Shown here in pieces: positions 28,303 through 36,846 of a DNA stretch of 64,000 bases (positions within the stretch are counted from its first letter, which is position 1; every line of letters starts with the position of its first letter). The notes below the pieces were generated by a model. The model searched no databases and was not told the DNA's origin. It saw only the letters and a program-made list of their open reading frames with translations. Source of the stretch: Streptomyces griseorubiginosus (GTDB taxonomy: Bacteria > Actinomycetota > Actinomycetes > Streptomycetales > Streptomycetaceae); the NCBI RefSeq assembly GCF_001514195.1, contig NZ_KQ948747.1, forward strand, positions 11,572-75,571, read 5' to 3'. The translations under genes were made by a program, and so were the position numbers.

Positions 28303-28795
28303 ACCCGCCCGGCGGCCTCGGCCCAGTCGGGCAGGACAAGGAGACAGGTAGGAGGGGTGCTGGAACCGGTTTGCAGGGTGACGGTGCCGTCGTCGACCGC
28401 GTCGGGACGTTCATCGGGACCGTTGTACAGGAAGGGCCCGAGCCGGTGTTCGGGCCGTCATGACCGGCGCCGGCCCATACGTAGTCATGCGCTTGCACGT
28501 CGAGCGTGAGCGTGTAGCCAGCAGGCAGGCGCAGGCTCGCCGGCCAGATCTCCACGTCCACCTCGTACACCGTGCCGGGCTTGAGACACCTGCTGCGATC
28601 GTGCGAACCGCCGGGACAGGTGTGGGTGAAGGGCTCGCTGTGAGGCTCGCAGCCGGCCCTGGGAGCCCGGTATGTGCGGGTCGTTGGCCCCGGTGAAGAC
28701 GATCTCGGTGCCGTCGGGGCGACAGCGCGCACCGCCAGGAATAGGTCCGTGTCGGCAGTCCCATGCCCGCACGACAGGAAGCGCCCGGGGAAGGA
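28303..28795 (-). pseudogene. CocE/NonD-family hydrolase, C-terminal (PepX-C) remnant
   Basis: Read across three frames the minus strand gives TDTDLFLAVRA, then DGTEIVFTGANDPHIPGSQG and RLRASQRAL, then LKPGTVYEVDVEIWPASLRL and PAGYTLTLDV, then PFLYNGPDERPDAVDDGTVT and LQTG. This is the beta-sandwich C-terminal domain of CocE/NonD esterase-peptidases. Frameshifts lie near 28715, 28630 and 28440. The catalytic alpha/beta domain is missing, apparently replaced by unrelated fragments at 28.8 kb. Confidence 0.7.
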
Positions 28796-28925
28796 TCACC
28801 CGCAACCAGCCGACCCCGCGTCAGCGATTCAAGGACGCGGTGCGCACCGCGGCCTGGCTCAGCTTGGCCGCGCTCCTTCGGGCGAACTGGGCTGCCGGGC
28901 ACCAATCTCGGCGTAAGAAGGGCAT

Positions 28926-29057
28926 GTGTGCAACAGGCCGGACCGGGAGCAGATACGCGAGTACGTGTTCGCGAACCTGTGCCGGTGCACCGGCCGCTCG
29001 GCGATCACCGACGCCGCGGCCGCAGCGGGCGACTCCCGGGAAAGCAGAGCAGTGTGA
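28926..29057 (+). pseudogene. C-terminal piece of a second 2Fe-2S (xanthine-dehydrogenase-type) subunit
   Basis: The frame reads REQIREYVFANLCRCTGRSA then ITDAAAA, the C-terminal end of a CoxS/XdhC-type small subunit with the CRC of the second cluster; the first-cluster half is gone. Its stop (29055-29057) overlaps a GTG start reading TESGSSVDRLEETAVPTDLP, the apparent beginning of the next subunit gene, which is soon lost. The operon arrangement thus survived a deletion as a scar. Confidence 0.65.
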
Positions 29058-29177
29058 CCGAGAGCGGAAGCTCTGTGGACCGGCTGGAGGAGACCGCCGT
29101 GCCTACTGATCTGCCCGGATGGGATCCTCGGCGGGCGCGGTGCCAGCGTTCGCGACCGGACTTCGTCTGGGACCCTG

Positions 29178-29345
29178 CTACGCGGGTTCGGGCTTGTGTC
29201 CTCCCAGGGCCTTCACCAGGAGCGCGTGGAGTTGCCGGCGCTCATCCTCGTCCAGGCCTCGACAGCAGTTCGCCCCGGGCTTTGTTTCCGCCTTCCGCTG
29301 GATCTGTTCGAGATAGCGCCTGCCGGCCCGGTTGATGGTCTCAAT
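29178..29345 (-). pseudogene. possible MarR-family C-terminal fragment
   Basis: The minus strand reads INRAGRRYLEQIQRKAE, then RGLDEDERRQLHALLVKALG, ending in TAG at 29178-29180. The final helix resembles the dimerisation helix of MarR regulators (LDEDERR.LHALL). The DNA-binding part cannot be found upstream. Confidence 0.35.
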
Positions 29346-29574
29346 GGCAACAGCCTCTGGTGCAGCAGCCAGGTGGTCTACCCGGAATCCTCATCCAGGT
29401 GTGCCCCGCCGCCCACCTGACGGATGGTCATCATGGGTCCGCCGGGCAGGTGTCAGATCTGCTTCACAGCCGGTCGGCCGGGAGGAGGCCGGATGCCGTG
29501 CGTCGGCGGCGACGACGCGATGACGACTGTGGACATCGCAGGGCTCAGGCTTCGCGTACCGCATTGCTCACCAC

Positions 29575-29619
29575 ACACTTCGCCGGGACCGGACGAAAGC
29601 CCGTGCCCCGGCGAAGTGT
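29575..29619. terminator. 13-bp perfect inverted repeat, terminator
   Basis: ACACTTCGCCGGG and its exact complement CCCGGCGAAGTGT flank a 19-base loop, 15 bases beyond the stop codon of the small secreted-protein gene. Position and strength fit a terminator for that gene. Confidence 0.65.
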
Positions 29620-29633
29620 TGTTCAACTGGCTG

Positions 29634-29948
29634 TCAGCCCACCGCACTCGCCCTCTGGGCCGCAGTCAGGTCCCAAGGCCGGACTGCCCAACCGTTCCCC
29701 CCAGGAGACATGACCCGCTTCGCGTGGCTGGTGAACACCGGCTCCGCGTCGCTGGTGGACATCCGCTTCGCCAGGCCGCCGGTGGCAACCCTGACGGGCG
29801 CGGCGTTGTGTGCGGTGGGCGCGGCAGTGGCGTTGTGGGCCGGGGCCGCGGAGGCGACACCGACCGTACCTACGGCGGCCAGAGCGGTTCCGACGATGAC
29901 GCTGTACATCCTGCGGCGGCTCTGTGTGATCTTACGGTGACTCGACAA
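29634..29948 (-). CDS. small secreted protein, unknown function
   Basis: 104 residues from a TTG start supported by AGAGG seven bases upstream; an internal ATG at 29909 is the alternative. The N-terminus is a textbook Sec signal: basic HRKITQSRRR, hydrophobic VIVGTALAAVGTVGV, and ASAAPAH as cleavage site. The mature part (about 70 residues) is Ala/Thr-rich, with no cysteine and no recognisable domain. It is divergent from an ECF sigma gene, so it could be part of that regulon (inference). A strong hairpin follows the stop. Confidence 0.65.
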   Translation of the reverse strand: MSSHRKITQSRRRMYSVIVGTALAAVGTVGVASAAPAHNATAAPTAHNAAPVRVATGGLAKRMSTSDAEPVFTSHAKRVMSPGGNGWAVRPWDLTAAQRASAVG

Positions 29949-30073
29949 CGGTCATCCTCTGTCTCGGTCTTGGGCTCCCACTCGTGGCGCGAAAGCCCTT
30001 GTGTGAGAGGAGTACGGCGGCGGACACGGACCGGTTGCACGCACCTGGGAAGAAAGTTTTCTTGCCTCACCGT

Positions 30074-30100
30074 GCAACCCCGCAGGCCCGCTCCACGTAC
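30074..30100 (+). promoter_or_regulatory. candidate ECF-type promoter for sigma gene
   Basis: GCAACC is followed after 16 bases by CGTAC, resembling AAC / CGT elements of ECF promoters, about 40 bases before the GTG start. A small AAGAAA/TTTCTT dyad lies just upstream. Autoregulation is plausible but unproven. Confidence 0.3.
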
Positions 30101-30141
30101 GTACTACATGCGGGGAGCATGCGAGTGAAGGGTCGGCAAGA

Positions 30142-30651
30142 GTGAGGAAAGCCGTCCGGGAGCGGGAGTTCCGGGAATTCGCCGAGGCTCGGCAGACACA
30201 GCTGAGACGCAGCGCCTACCTGCTGTGCGGTGACTGGCACCAGGCACAGGACCTGACTCAGACCGCCTTGATGAAGCTGTACGCGGCCTGGGGGCGGGTC
30301 ACCCGGGACGGCAACGTGGACGCGTACGCCCGTACCATCCTGACCCGCACCTTCATCGACCAGCAGCGCAAGCAGGGCTGGCGTGAGGAGTCGGTGAGCG
30401 AGCCGCCCGATCTGCCCTCCACCGCCTCGGCCACCCCGGAGTTGCGATTGATGATGCAAGAAGCCCTGATGGAACTGCCGCCCCGCTACCGAGCCGTGCT
30501 GGTCCTGCGGTTCTGGGAGGACTGGACCGTCGAGCAGACCGCACACGCCCTACGGGTGAGCCCGGGGACGGTCAAGAGCCAAAGTGCCCGCGGACTCGCC
30601 CGGCTGAAAGACATCGTCGAGCGCCTGACCAGCGAACGGACCGGCAGGTGA
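30142..30651 (+). CDS. SigE-family ECF RNA polymerase sigma factor
   Basis: 169 residues from GTG. Region 2 spans about 20-80 (YLLCGDWHQAQDLTQTALMK, AYARTILTRTFIDQQRK). Region 4 spans about 105-160 with the HTH in WTVEQTAHALRVSPGTVKSQ. Length and the sequence RRSAYLLCGD fit the actinobacterial SigE-family (TIGR02983-like) subgroup. It directs RNA polymerase to alternative promoters. The next gene starts inside its stop codon and encodes a single-span membrane protein, the usual arrangement for an anti-sigma partner. Confidence 0.92.
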   Translation: MRKAVREREFREFAEARQTQLRRSAYLLCGDWHQAQDLTQTALMKLYAAWGRVTRDGNVDAYARTILTRTFIDQQRKQGWREESVSEPPDLPSTASATPELRLMMQEALMELPPRYRAVLVLRFWEDWTVEQTAHALRVSPGTVKSQSARGLARLKDIVERLTSERTGR

Positions 30652-31085
30652 GACCGGATATGGACAAGCACGACAGCGACGCCCTGCACACCGCCTTCGA
30701 GATGGTCCTCCGTTCGCACCCGGCGCTGCCGCTGCCCAGCGTCACCGACGCCGCGATCGCGGGCGGTCGACGCATCCGGCGCCGCCGGACCGCGCTTGCC
30801 GCTGTGAGCGCGCTGACGGTTGTTTCCACGGTCGTGGTGGCCGTTGCCCTGACTGGAACGGACGCCGAACGCACCACGCCGCCTCTAGCCCCCATCGGCA
30901 CAACCGGCCCGGCTGCCCCTGCGACGCCCCACCCGACCGCGCCCGCGCCGAAGGACTCCGATGCGGCTTCCCCCTTCCAGCCGACGGCAGGAGCCACTCC
31001 GCACCAGAGCCAGAACGACCCGCACGGGACGGTGTCGGTTTCGGGGGGCCGGGGCGCGGCGGCCCGGCGGGTGGGTACCCCGTGA
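30648..31085 (+). CDS. single-span membrane protein, putative anti-sigma partner
   Basis: 145 residues from a GTG overlapping the sigma stop (GTGA); an ATG 12 bases further is also possible. The cytoplasmic N-terminus ends in RRIRRRR, followed by one transmembrane helix (TALAAVSALTVVSTVVVAVAL, about 47-68) and a Pro/Thr/Ala-rich extracytoplasmic tail. No zinc-binding HxxxCxxC is present, so it is not a ZAS anti-sigma factor. The function is inferred from translational coupling to the sigma gene. The tail is short and may be truncated, because the following 300 bases hold a gene remnant from the other strand. Confidence 0.7.
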   Translation: MRPDMDKHDSDALHTAFEMVLRSHPALPLPSVTDAAIAGGRRIRRRRTALAAVSALTVVSTVVVAVALTGTDAERTTPPLAPIGTTGPAAPATPHPTAPAPKDSDAASPFQPTAGATPHQSQNDPHGTVSVSGGRGAAARRVGTP

Positions 31086-31179
31086 CGGCGGCGCATCGCG
31101 GCGACGGCCGACAATGGTTGGGACAGATCGCCGGCAACGCAGCGCGATGTGCCGCCGGATGGGTATGGGCAGCTGTACC

Positions 31180-31378
31180 TGCCCGGCGACGCCGCGCGGG
31201 GCCGACCCGGCCGGAGCCCCAGCAGCAGATGGGTGTCGGCCGAACGGCAGGCGTCGGCCAGGATCTTGCGGATCGCCTCCGCGGTCCAGGCCCGGCGGGC
31301 GTCGTCGGAGCGGTCGACGTCGAGCGTCGTGGCGGTCAGCCCCGCCGCCGGACGCGTGCCCGAGAACGGCTCAGGCAC
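31180..31378 (-). pseudogene. N-terminal remnant of PLP-dependent cysteine synthase-like gene
   Basis: A GTG at 31378 overlaps the stop of the amidotransferase gene and reads PEPFSGTRPAAGLTATTLDV, then SDDARRAWTAEAIRKILADA and CRSADTHLL. The ANRSADTHLL-like stretch is characteristic of the N-terminus of a PLP-dependent cysteine synthase family. After HLLL the similarity stops and the PLP-lysine region is absent, so the gene was truncated by a deletion. The family assignment rests on a short stretch. Confidence 0.5.
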
Positions 31379-32123
31379 CGTCGACCACCACAGGGGCACT
31401 TCCCGCCCCGATCGCCAGCACGGTCTGGGTGGGCACCTGGCGCCATAGCGGCTCAGGGTGCGGCCAGCCCTGGGAGGCGACCAGGGTTCGGCCGTCGGAC
31501 GAGCGGTAGTACAGCTGGAAGTACGTTTCTCCGCGCCGCTGGATGACCTCGGACCGTGGGTCGTGTTCCTGGTAGGCATAGAGCGAACCGGAGGTGAGTA
31601 GGAGGCAGTTGAGGGACACATAGCCGTCGGCGAGCAGCCGGACGTCGGCGGCCGCCTGCCGTACGGCCTTCGCCGGGGACACACCGGAGTCCATCCGGGT
31701 GCGCACCGCCAGGTAGTAGCGCTCGCTGTCGGTCTGGCCCTCGGCGGCGGCAAGCAGGTCGGGGGCGATGGACGGTTCGAGGCAGTCGCGGGGTTGGTAG
31801 TCGCCGTTGTGGACGAAGGCGGCGCGGGTGTCACCGAAGGGGTGGGTGTTGCCGGGCGAGACGGGCAGACCCGGGCTGGCCAATCGCAGGTGGATCACGG
31901 CCATGTCGGTGACGCAGGTCCTCAGCCACGCGCGCAGCCGGTCGCTGGTGTCGCCGCGCTCGGGTGCCTTGGTGGTGTGGATCGCGCCATTCAGGCCACG
32001 GTGGGCCACGCCCCAGCCGTGCTCGTGTTCGCAGGCGAGGCTCAGGAAGGGCTCGATGTCGTCGCCGATCAGTTCGCCGACGGGTGCGGGCTCGTCGGCG
32101 ACGATGCCGAGGAAGCGACACAT
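31371..32123 (-). CDS. class II glutamine amidotransferase (YafJ/EgtC-like)
   Basis: 250 residues. Mature catalytic Cys2 follows the initiator Met (MCRFLGIVADEP), as in all Ntn-type class II amidotransferases. Further family marks are HEHGWGVAHRG, VIHLRLASPG and THPFGDTRAAFVHNGDY (the glutamine-channel Asn-Gly). No synthase domain is attached, so it either releases ammonia for a partner enzyme or hydrolyses a gamma-glutamyl bond as EgtC does. It follows the amino-acid ABC genes, but a strong hairpin at 32228-32260 separates them. Downstream a cysteine-synthase-like gene has been truncated, perhaps its former partner. Confidence 0.88.
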   Translation of the reverse strand: MCRFLGIVADEPAPVGELIGDDIEPFLSLACEHEHGWGVAHRGLNGAIHTTKAPERGDTSDRLRAWLRTCVTDMAVIHLRLASPGLPVSPGNTHPFGDTRAAFVHNGDYQPRDCLEPSIAPDLLAAAEGQTDSERYYLAVRTRMDSGVSPAKAVRQAAADVRLLADGYVSLNCLLLTSGSLYAYQEHDPRSEVIQRRGETYFQLYYRSSDGRTLVASQGWPHPEPLWRQVPTQTVLAIGAGSAPVVVDGA

Positions 32124-32227
32124 AGCGGGATCTCTTTCTGCGCGGGTCGTGGCGGCTCACGGTCGAGAGCGCCCGAACGGGCATGCGGGGGAGTCGATGC
32201 CCAGGTCGCGGGACCGCGGGAGGCAGA

Positions 32228-32260
32228 GCCGGGCCCCTGGGGGAGAAGCAGGGGCCCGGC
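32228..32260 (-). terminator. 12-bp perfect hairpin after ABC transporter operon
   Basis: GCCGGGCCCCTG and its exact complement flank a 9-base loop in the gap after the last permease gene. It probably ends or attenuates the transporter transcript before the amidotransferase gene. Confidence 0.65.
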
Positions 32261-32312
32261 GCCTGGTGCCGGGCCGATGACCGATGGACCGGTCCGGCCG
32301 GCGGTCAAGCGG

Positions 32313-33272
32313 TCAGCCGGGCGATTTCCGCCCGGCCGACGAGGGGGCGCCGCCCAGACGCCGTTCCACCCCTCCGGCGGTGGCGGCGAGGGCGGTGTTG
32401 ACGACGACGTAGACAAGGGCGACGACCAGGTACGCCTGGACGACGGTGTGGTCGTACTCTCCGAGCACCTTGGCGGCGTTGAGCAGTTCGAGGAAGCTGA
32501 CCACGTAGCCGAGGGTGCTGTCCTTCAGCAGCCGCACGGTCTGGCTGATCAGGGCCGGCGCGGTCTGCCTGATCGCCTGGGGCAGGACGACCAGGCGCAT
32601 CGTGGTCCAGTGGCTCAGACCGAGCGCCTGCGCGGCCTCGGTCTGGCCGCGCGGCAGGGCACGCACACCTGAGCGGAAGATCTCCGCGAAGACGGCCGTG
32701 TTGGTGAACACGATCGGCCACACCAGCTGCCAGAACAGCGGGACGTGCAGGCCCAGGTTGGGCAGGCCGAGCAGGAAGGCGTAGATGAGCAGCAGCAGCG
32801 GTATCGCGCGCAGCACCTCGACGTAGACCGCCGCCGGCCAGCGCAGCAGCGGGGTGTGGGAGAGCCGGGCGAGGGCCAGCAGGGCGCCGAACGGCAGGGC
32901 GATGACGCCGCTGACCAGGGTGACGCGGACGGTCGCCCACAGCGCGGTGAGCAAGTAGTGGATCACCGGCCACTGGCCAAAGATCCTCCACTGGCCGGCG
33001 TGTAGTTGGCCGTGGGCGGCGAACTGGTGGACCACCGCCCAGACCAGGGCGGCCAGGATCACCAGCGAGACGGCGCTCGCCACGGCGATCCTCCGTCGGC
33101 CGCGCGGGCCCGGAGGGTCGAACAGCCCCTCGTCGGGGCCGGCCAGGCGTTCCAGCAGAGCCTTCGCTCGCCTCGGCGCCGCGGATGCGGGTCGGGGCCC
33201 GGGTATGGTGCCACGGTCGCCGGCCACCTCGCCGGCCACGGCGGACTGTCCCTTGGCCAGGAGGGGAGTCAT
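32313..33272 (-). CDS. amino-acid ABC transporter permease (GluD/HisM type)
   Basis: 319 residues; ATG overlaps the stop of the upstream permease (ATGA). A roughly 50-residue cytoplasmic extension precedes five or so membrane helices (VSLVILAALVWAVVHQF, VTLVSGVIALPFGALLALAR, IPLLLLIYAFLLGLP). The EAA loop that contacts the ATPase is GQTEAAQALGLSHWTTMRLV. It forms the membrane channel with the neighbouring permease. The long N-terminus matches GluD of corynebacterial and streptomycete glutamate systems. Confidence 0.9.
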   Translation of the reverse strand: MTPLLAKGQSAVAGEVAGDRGTIPGPRPASAAPRRAKALLERLAGPDEGLFDPPGPRGRRRIAVASAVSLVILAALVWAVVHQFAAHGQLHAGQWRIFGQWPVIHYLLTALWATVRVTLVSGVIALPFGALLALARLSHTPLLRWPAAVYVEVLRAIPLLLLIYAFLLGLPNLGLHVPLFWQLVWPIVFTNTAVFAEIFRSGVRALPRGQTEAAQALGLSHWTTMRLVVLPQAIRQTAPALISQTVRLLKDSTLGYVVSFLELLNAAKVLGEYDHTVVQAYLVVALVYVVVNTALAATAGGVERRLGGAPSSAGRKSPG

Positions 33273-33916
33273 CGGCTCACCGCCAGTTTCCGGTCTAGGG
33301 CGCCTGCCAGCCAGCCGACCCACAGCGCGACGGTGACGTAGGCGAGGGCGGCAGCGCCGAAGGTGAGGAGCGGCTGGGCGTACTGCTGATCGAGCAGTTC
33401 GGTCTGCCCGGTGAGCTCCTGGGTGACGCCCACTGCGGCGGCGAGCGAGGAGTTGAGCGTCACCGCGATGAGCAGGGAGGCAGCCGGCTGGATGATCGAG
33501 CGTGCGGCCTGCGGGAGGACGACCAGACGCAGCGTCTGGCCGAATCCCAGGCCCAGCGCGCGGGCCGCCTCGATCTGCCCGCGGGGCACCGCGCGCACGC
33601 CGGCGCGCAGTACCTCGCAGAAGAAGGCCGCCCAGTACAGGCCCATCGCCGTGACGGCGGTCCACTGCAGCGAGTAGACCACCCCGATCTCCGGCAGCCC
33701 GAAGACGAACAGGGTGAGCAGCACGAGCAGGGGGATGCTGCGGACGCCCCCGACGTACAGCCGTGAGAAGACGCGCAGCGGTAGGACCGGGCTGATCTGG
33801 CACACCGCGAGGGCGGCCCCCAGCAGGGCGGCCAGGACGAAGGTGCAGGCGCTGATCTCGGCAGACACGCGCAGTCCGCTGCCGAAGACCCCGATGTGGT
33901 CGACGATGAGTCCCAC
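33269..33916 (-). CDS. amino-acid ABC transporter permease (GluC/HisQ type)
   Basis: 215 residues from GTG five bases after the binding-protein stop. Helices include ISACTFVLAALLGAALAVC, IPLLVLLTLFVFGLP and VTAMGLYWAAFFCEVL; the EAA loop is GQIEAARALGLGFGQTLRLV. It is the heterodimer partner of the next permease, with which it overlaps by four bases. The GTG lacks a strong ribosome site, so translation is probably coupled to the binding-protein gene. Confidence 0.88.
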   Translation of the reverse strand: MGLIVDHIGVFGSGLRVSAEISACTFVLAALLGAALAVCQISPVLPLRVFSRLYVGGVRSIPLLVLLTLFVFGLPEIGVVYSLQWTAVTAMGLYWAAFFCEVLRAGVRAVPRGQIEAARALGLGFGQTLRLVVLPQAARSIIQPAASLLIAVTLNSSLAAAVGVTQELTGQTELLDQQYAQPLLTFGAAALAYVTVALWVGWLAGALDRKLAVSR

Positions 33917-33921
33917 GGGGA

Positions 33922-34875
33922 TCAGCCCACGGCAGGCGGGGTCGGGACTGCGCCCGGCACCTCGGTGCCCACGGTGGCCTTCCACACCTTCGCCCAGGTG
34001 CCGTTTGCCTCCACCTTCCGCAGCCAGGTGTTCACGAACTCCCTGAAGTCCGGCTGGTCCAGGGGCAGTCCGATGCCGTAGGGCTCCTTGGTGAACGTGC
34101 CGGCCAGCACCTGGAGGTCCTTGTTGCCTGCTGCGTTGCCGGCGAGGATGCCCTGGTCGAGGACGTAGGCGTCGGCACGGTGCTGGCTGAGCGCCTGGGT
34201 GCACTCGGTGTTGGTGTCGAACAGCTGGATCTTGGCCTTGGGGGCGGCCTTCTTGATCGCGGTGGGTACGGTGGAGCCGGACTCGGTGACGACGGTCTTG
34301 CCGTTCAGGTCGGCGAGCGAGGAGATGCCCGCGGTCCCCTTGCGGACCTCGATGGCCAGGCCGTCCTGGTAGTACGGACCGGCGAAGGCCACCTGCTTCG
34401 TGCGTTCCGGGGTGATGGTGTACGTGGCGAAGACGGTGTCGACCTGGTGGCTCTTGAGCAGCGACTCGCGGGTCTGGGCGGTGACGTTGACGAGCCGGGT
34501 GGAGGGCCGGCCGATGATGTATTTCGCCAGCAGTTGCGACATTGCGGCGTCGAAGCCCGCGACCTTGCCGGTGGTCGGGTCGAGCAGCGAGAACAGGGCC
34601 GCGGTCTGGGTGCCGCCGACCCGGAGGGTTCCGCGGGCCTTGATCTTGGCCGCGGTCGACTCGGGCTTGATGTCGGTGGCCGGCTGCTCGGCCGCGATGA
34701 GGGCGGCGACAGAGTCGGAGTGGCTCACGACGGCGGACTTGGTGCCGCCCCCGCCCGGCACGGCGGAGGTGCCGGAGGAGGAGCAGGCCGTGGCGGCGAG
34801 CGCGATCACGGCGAGTGCGCCAGCGGCAAGGGCTCTGTGCCGGGCGGTGTGCGGCAGGGACGCGGTGGCCTTCAT
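33922..34875 (-). CDS. extracellular polar amino-acid-binding lipoprotein (GluB-like)
   Basis: 317 residues from an ATG preceded by AAGGA. The signal peptide ends in a lipobox (LAATAC, lipidated Cys), then a Ser/Gly-rich linker. The periplasmic-binding-protein family 3 fold is shown by ARGTLRVGGTQTAALFSLLD and KVAGFDAAMSQLLAKYI, then TITPERTKQVAFAGPYYQDG and LNGKTVVTESGSTVPTAIKK. It captures a polar amino acid, probably glutamate, glutamine or a relative, and delivers it to the permeases. It lies 115 bases downstream of the ATPase gene. Confidence 0.92.
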   Translation of the reverse strand: MKATASLPHTARHRALAAGALAVIALAATACSSSGTSAVPGGGGTKSAVVSHSDSVAALIAAEQPATDIKPESTAAKIKARGTLRVGGTQTAALFSLLDPTTGKVAGFDAAMSQLLAKYIIGRPSTRLVNVTAQTRESLLKSHQVDTVFATYTITPERTKQVAFAGPYYQDGLAIEVRKGTAGISSLADLNGKTVVTESGSTVPTAIKKAAPKAKIQLFDTNTECTQALSQHRADAYVLDQGILAGNAAGNKDLQVLAGTFTKEPYGIGLPLDQPDFREFVNTWLRKVEANGTWAKVWKATVGTEVPGAVPTPPAVG

Positions 34876-34990
34876 GAGGGTCCTTGTCTTGCGTGACGTG
34901 ACATGACGGAGCGGGAGATGAGGGGACGGGCGAGGAGCTGTGGGACGCGACTCGGCGCGATGTGACCCGGAGTGGCTCGGGACCGCGGAG

Positions 34991-35788
34991 TCAGTGCTGG
35001 AGCACCTTGGACAGGAAGTCCGCGGCACGCGCGTGACCGGGGTCGGCGAAGAACTCCGTCGGCGGGGCGCTGGTGAGGATGCGTCCGCCGTCCATGAAGA
35101 CCACCCGGTCCGCGACCTTGCGGGCGAAGCCCATCTCGTGGGTGACCACGATCATGGTCATGCCCTCGGCGGCCAACTCGGCCAGGACGTCCAGGACTTC
35201 CTGGATCATCTCCGGGTCGAGCGCGGAAGTGGGCTCGTCGCACAGCAGCACGGACGGTTCCATCGCCAGGGCTCTGGCGATGGCGACGCGCTGCTGCTGG
35301 CCGCCTGACAGTTGGGCCGGGTGGGCGTCGGCCTTGTCGGCCAGGCCGACCCGGGCCAGCAGCCGTCTGCCCCGCTTCTGAGCCTCGGCCCGGGACAGGC
35401 CGCGTACCTGCACCGGTGCGAGCACGAGGTTCTGCAGGACCGTCATGTGCGAGAAGAGGTTGAAGGACTGGAAGACCATGCCCGCCTCGGCCCGCAGCCG
35501 GGACAGTTCCCGGCCCTCGGCCGGCAGCGGGACACCACCGACCTCAATGGAGCCCGAGGTGATGGTCTCCAGTCGGTTAATGCAGCGGCACAGGGTGGAC
35601 TTGCCGGACCCCGAGGGTCCGATCACAGCGACGACCTCACCGCTGTGCACGTCGAGGTCGACGTCGTGGAGCACCTGGACGCCGCCGAAGTGCTTGTTGA
35701 GTCCGCGGATGCGGACGAGCGAGGTACGTGGATCCTGGTCGGAGGGCGCCTGGGCGGCGGTCTCCGACAGAGCGTCGGAAGAAGACAC
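34991..35788 (-). CDS. polar amino-acid ABC transporter ATP-binding protein (GluA-like)
   Basis: 265 residues from a GTG at 35788 preceded by AGGAGTTCCGC; the ATG at 35833 and the frame opening at 35881 have no such site. Walker A is GPSGSGKST (57-65), Q-loop VFQSFNLF, signature LSGGQQQ, Walker B VLLCDEPTSALD and H-loop VTHEMGFA. NKHFGGVQVLHDVDL is typical of the GlnQ/GluA group. It powers uptake by the two permeases downstream and heads the operon, divergent from the LysR gene. Confidence 0.93.
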   Translation of the reverse strand: MSSSDALSETAAQAPSDQDPRTSLVRIRGLNKHFGGVQVLHDVDLDVHSGEVVAVIGPSGSGKSTLCRCINRLETITSGSIEVGGVPLPAEGRELSRLRAEAGMVFQSFNLFSHMTVLQNLVLAPVQVRGLSRAEAQKRGRRLLARVGLADKADAHPAQLSGGQQQRVAIARALAMEPSVLLCDEPTSALDPEMIQEVLDVLAELAAEGMTMIVVTHEMGFARKVADRVVFMDGGRILTSAPPTEFFADPGHARAADFLSKVLQH

Positions 35789-35881
35789 GCGGAACTCCTG
35801 CGGCAGTGTGCCGGGCTGCGCTTGCCCCGCCATTTCATCTGCTCGAGGAACTGTTCGTCCAACGAGAGTTTTTTCGTACAT

Positions 35882-35903
35882 CCATCAGTTCTTTTTATGA
35901 TGG
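35882..35903. promoter_or_regulatory. candidate LysR operator dyad
   Basis: CCATCA and TGATGG are separated by an AT-rich 10-base spacer, between the divergent ABC and lysR genes and five bases before the lysR start. Position and symmetry fit an autoregulatory LysR site. Confidence 0.45.
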
Positions 35904-35907
35904 CGCG

Positions 35908-36846
35908 GTGGACGTGCATCAGTTGCGAGTGCTGGCCGAGGTCGCGCGGACGGGCTCCTACACGGCCGCTGCCGTGTCACTCGGCTATACGCAGCCGGCG
36001 GTGAGCTACCAGATGCGCCGCCTCCAGGAGGCGGTGGGCGCCCCGCTGGTCGTGCGGACCGGCCGGGGTCTCCAGTTCACCGAGGTAGGGCACGTGCTGG
36101 TGCGGCACGCGGACGCGATCTTCTCGGTGATGCGCGCGGCCGACCAGGAGGTGGCCTCCGCGGTGGCGCACGGTGGCGGCCTGGTGAGATTGGTGGCCTT
36201 CCAGAGCAGTTGCGTGACGCTGGTGCCGCGGGTGATCGAGGAGTTGAGCACGGCCCACCGCCATGTGCGGGTGACCGTGGAGCAGGCCGAGCCGGTGGAG
36301 GCGCGGCGCCTGATCCGTACCGGCGAGGCGGATCTCGGCCTGCTGTGCAACTGGGAGAACGAGGAACTGCCCGATGGCGAGGAGACGATGCTGAGGCTGG
36401 AGTTGATGACCGACCGCCGTTTCGTGGTGATGCGCGAGGATCATCCGCTGGCAGCCCGGCCGACCGTGGATCTGGCCGAACTCGCCGACAACAACTGGGT
36501 GATGGAGAGCTTCCGGGACCGATTTCTGGCCGCCTGCACCAACCTCGGTTTCGCCCCGCGGGTGGTGGCCACGGTGGACGACGCGCTGGCCATCCAGGTG
36601 CTGGTGTCCTCCGGTCTCGGGGTGACCCTGATGAGCGAACTGGCGCTGCACGCCCACGTGATGCCCGGCCTGGTGTGCAGGCCGCTGGACAACTGGCCGC
36701 TGCGCCGCACGTACCTGCTCCTGTGGCCGGACATGCTGCGGGTGGCGGCGGTGTCGACGGCGGTGCGGGTGATCCGCGCCAAGGCCCAGGAACTGGCGGC
36801 CACCGGCCCGGCGATTTGTCCGTCCCGTACCCGCAGGGCGCCGTAG
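35908..36846 (+). CDS. LysR-family transcriptional regulator
   Basis: 312 residues from GTG. The N-terminal winged HTH is VHQLRVLAEVARTGSYTAAA, then VSLGYTQPAVSYQMRRLQEA. The effector domain runs from about 90 to 295 (LVRLVAFQSSCVTLVPRVIE, GEADLGLLCNWENEELPDGE). It is divergent from the GluABCD-like operon across 119 bases containing a dyad, so it most likely controls that transporter in response to an amino acid. The start is close to AT-rich DNA and may be leaderless; no ribosome site is visible. Confidence 0.9.
   Translation: MDVHQLRVLAEVARTGSYTAAAVSLGYTQPAVSYQMRRLQEAVGAPLVVRTGRGLQFTEVGHVLVRHADAIFSVMRAADQEVASAVAHGGGLVRLVAFQSSCVTLVPRVIEELSTAHRHVRVTVEQAEPVEARRLIRTGEADLGLLCNWENEELPDGEETMLRLELMTDRRFVVMREDHPLAARPTVDLAELADNNWVMESFRDRFLAACTNLGFAPRVVATVDDALAIQVLVSSGLGVTLMSELALHAHVMPGLVCRPLDNWPLRRTYLLLWPDMLRVAAVSTAVRVIRAKAQELAATGPAICPSRTRRAP

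Noticed and set aside
30648..31085. Zinc-binding anti-sigma factor
   Set aside because: No HxxxCxxC motif; kept only as putative membrane partner.
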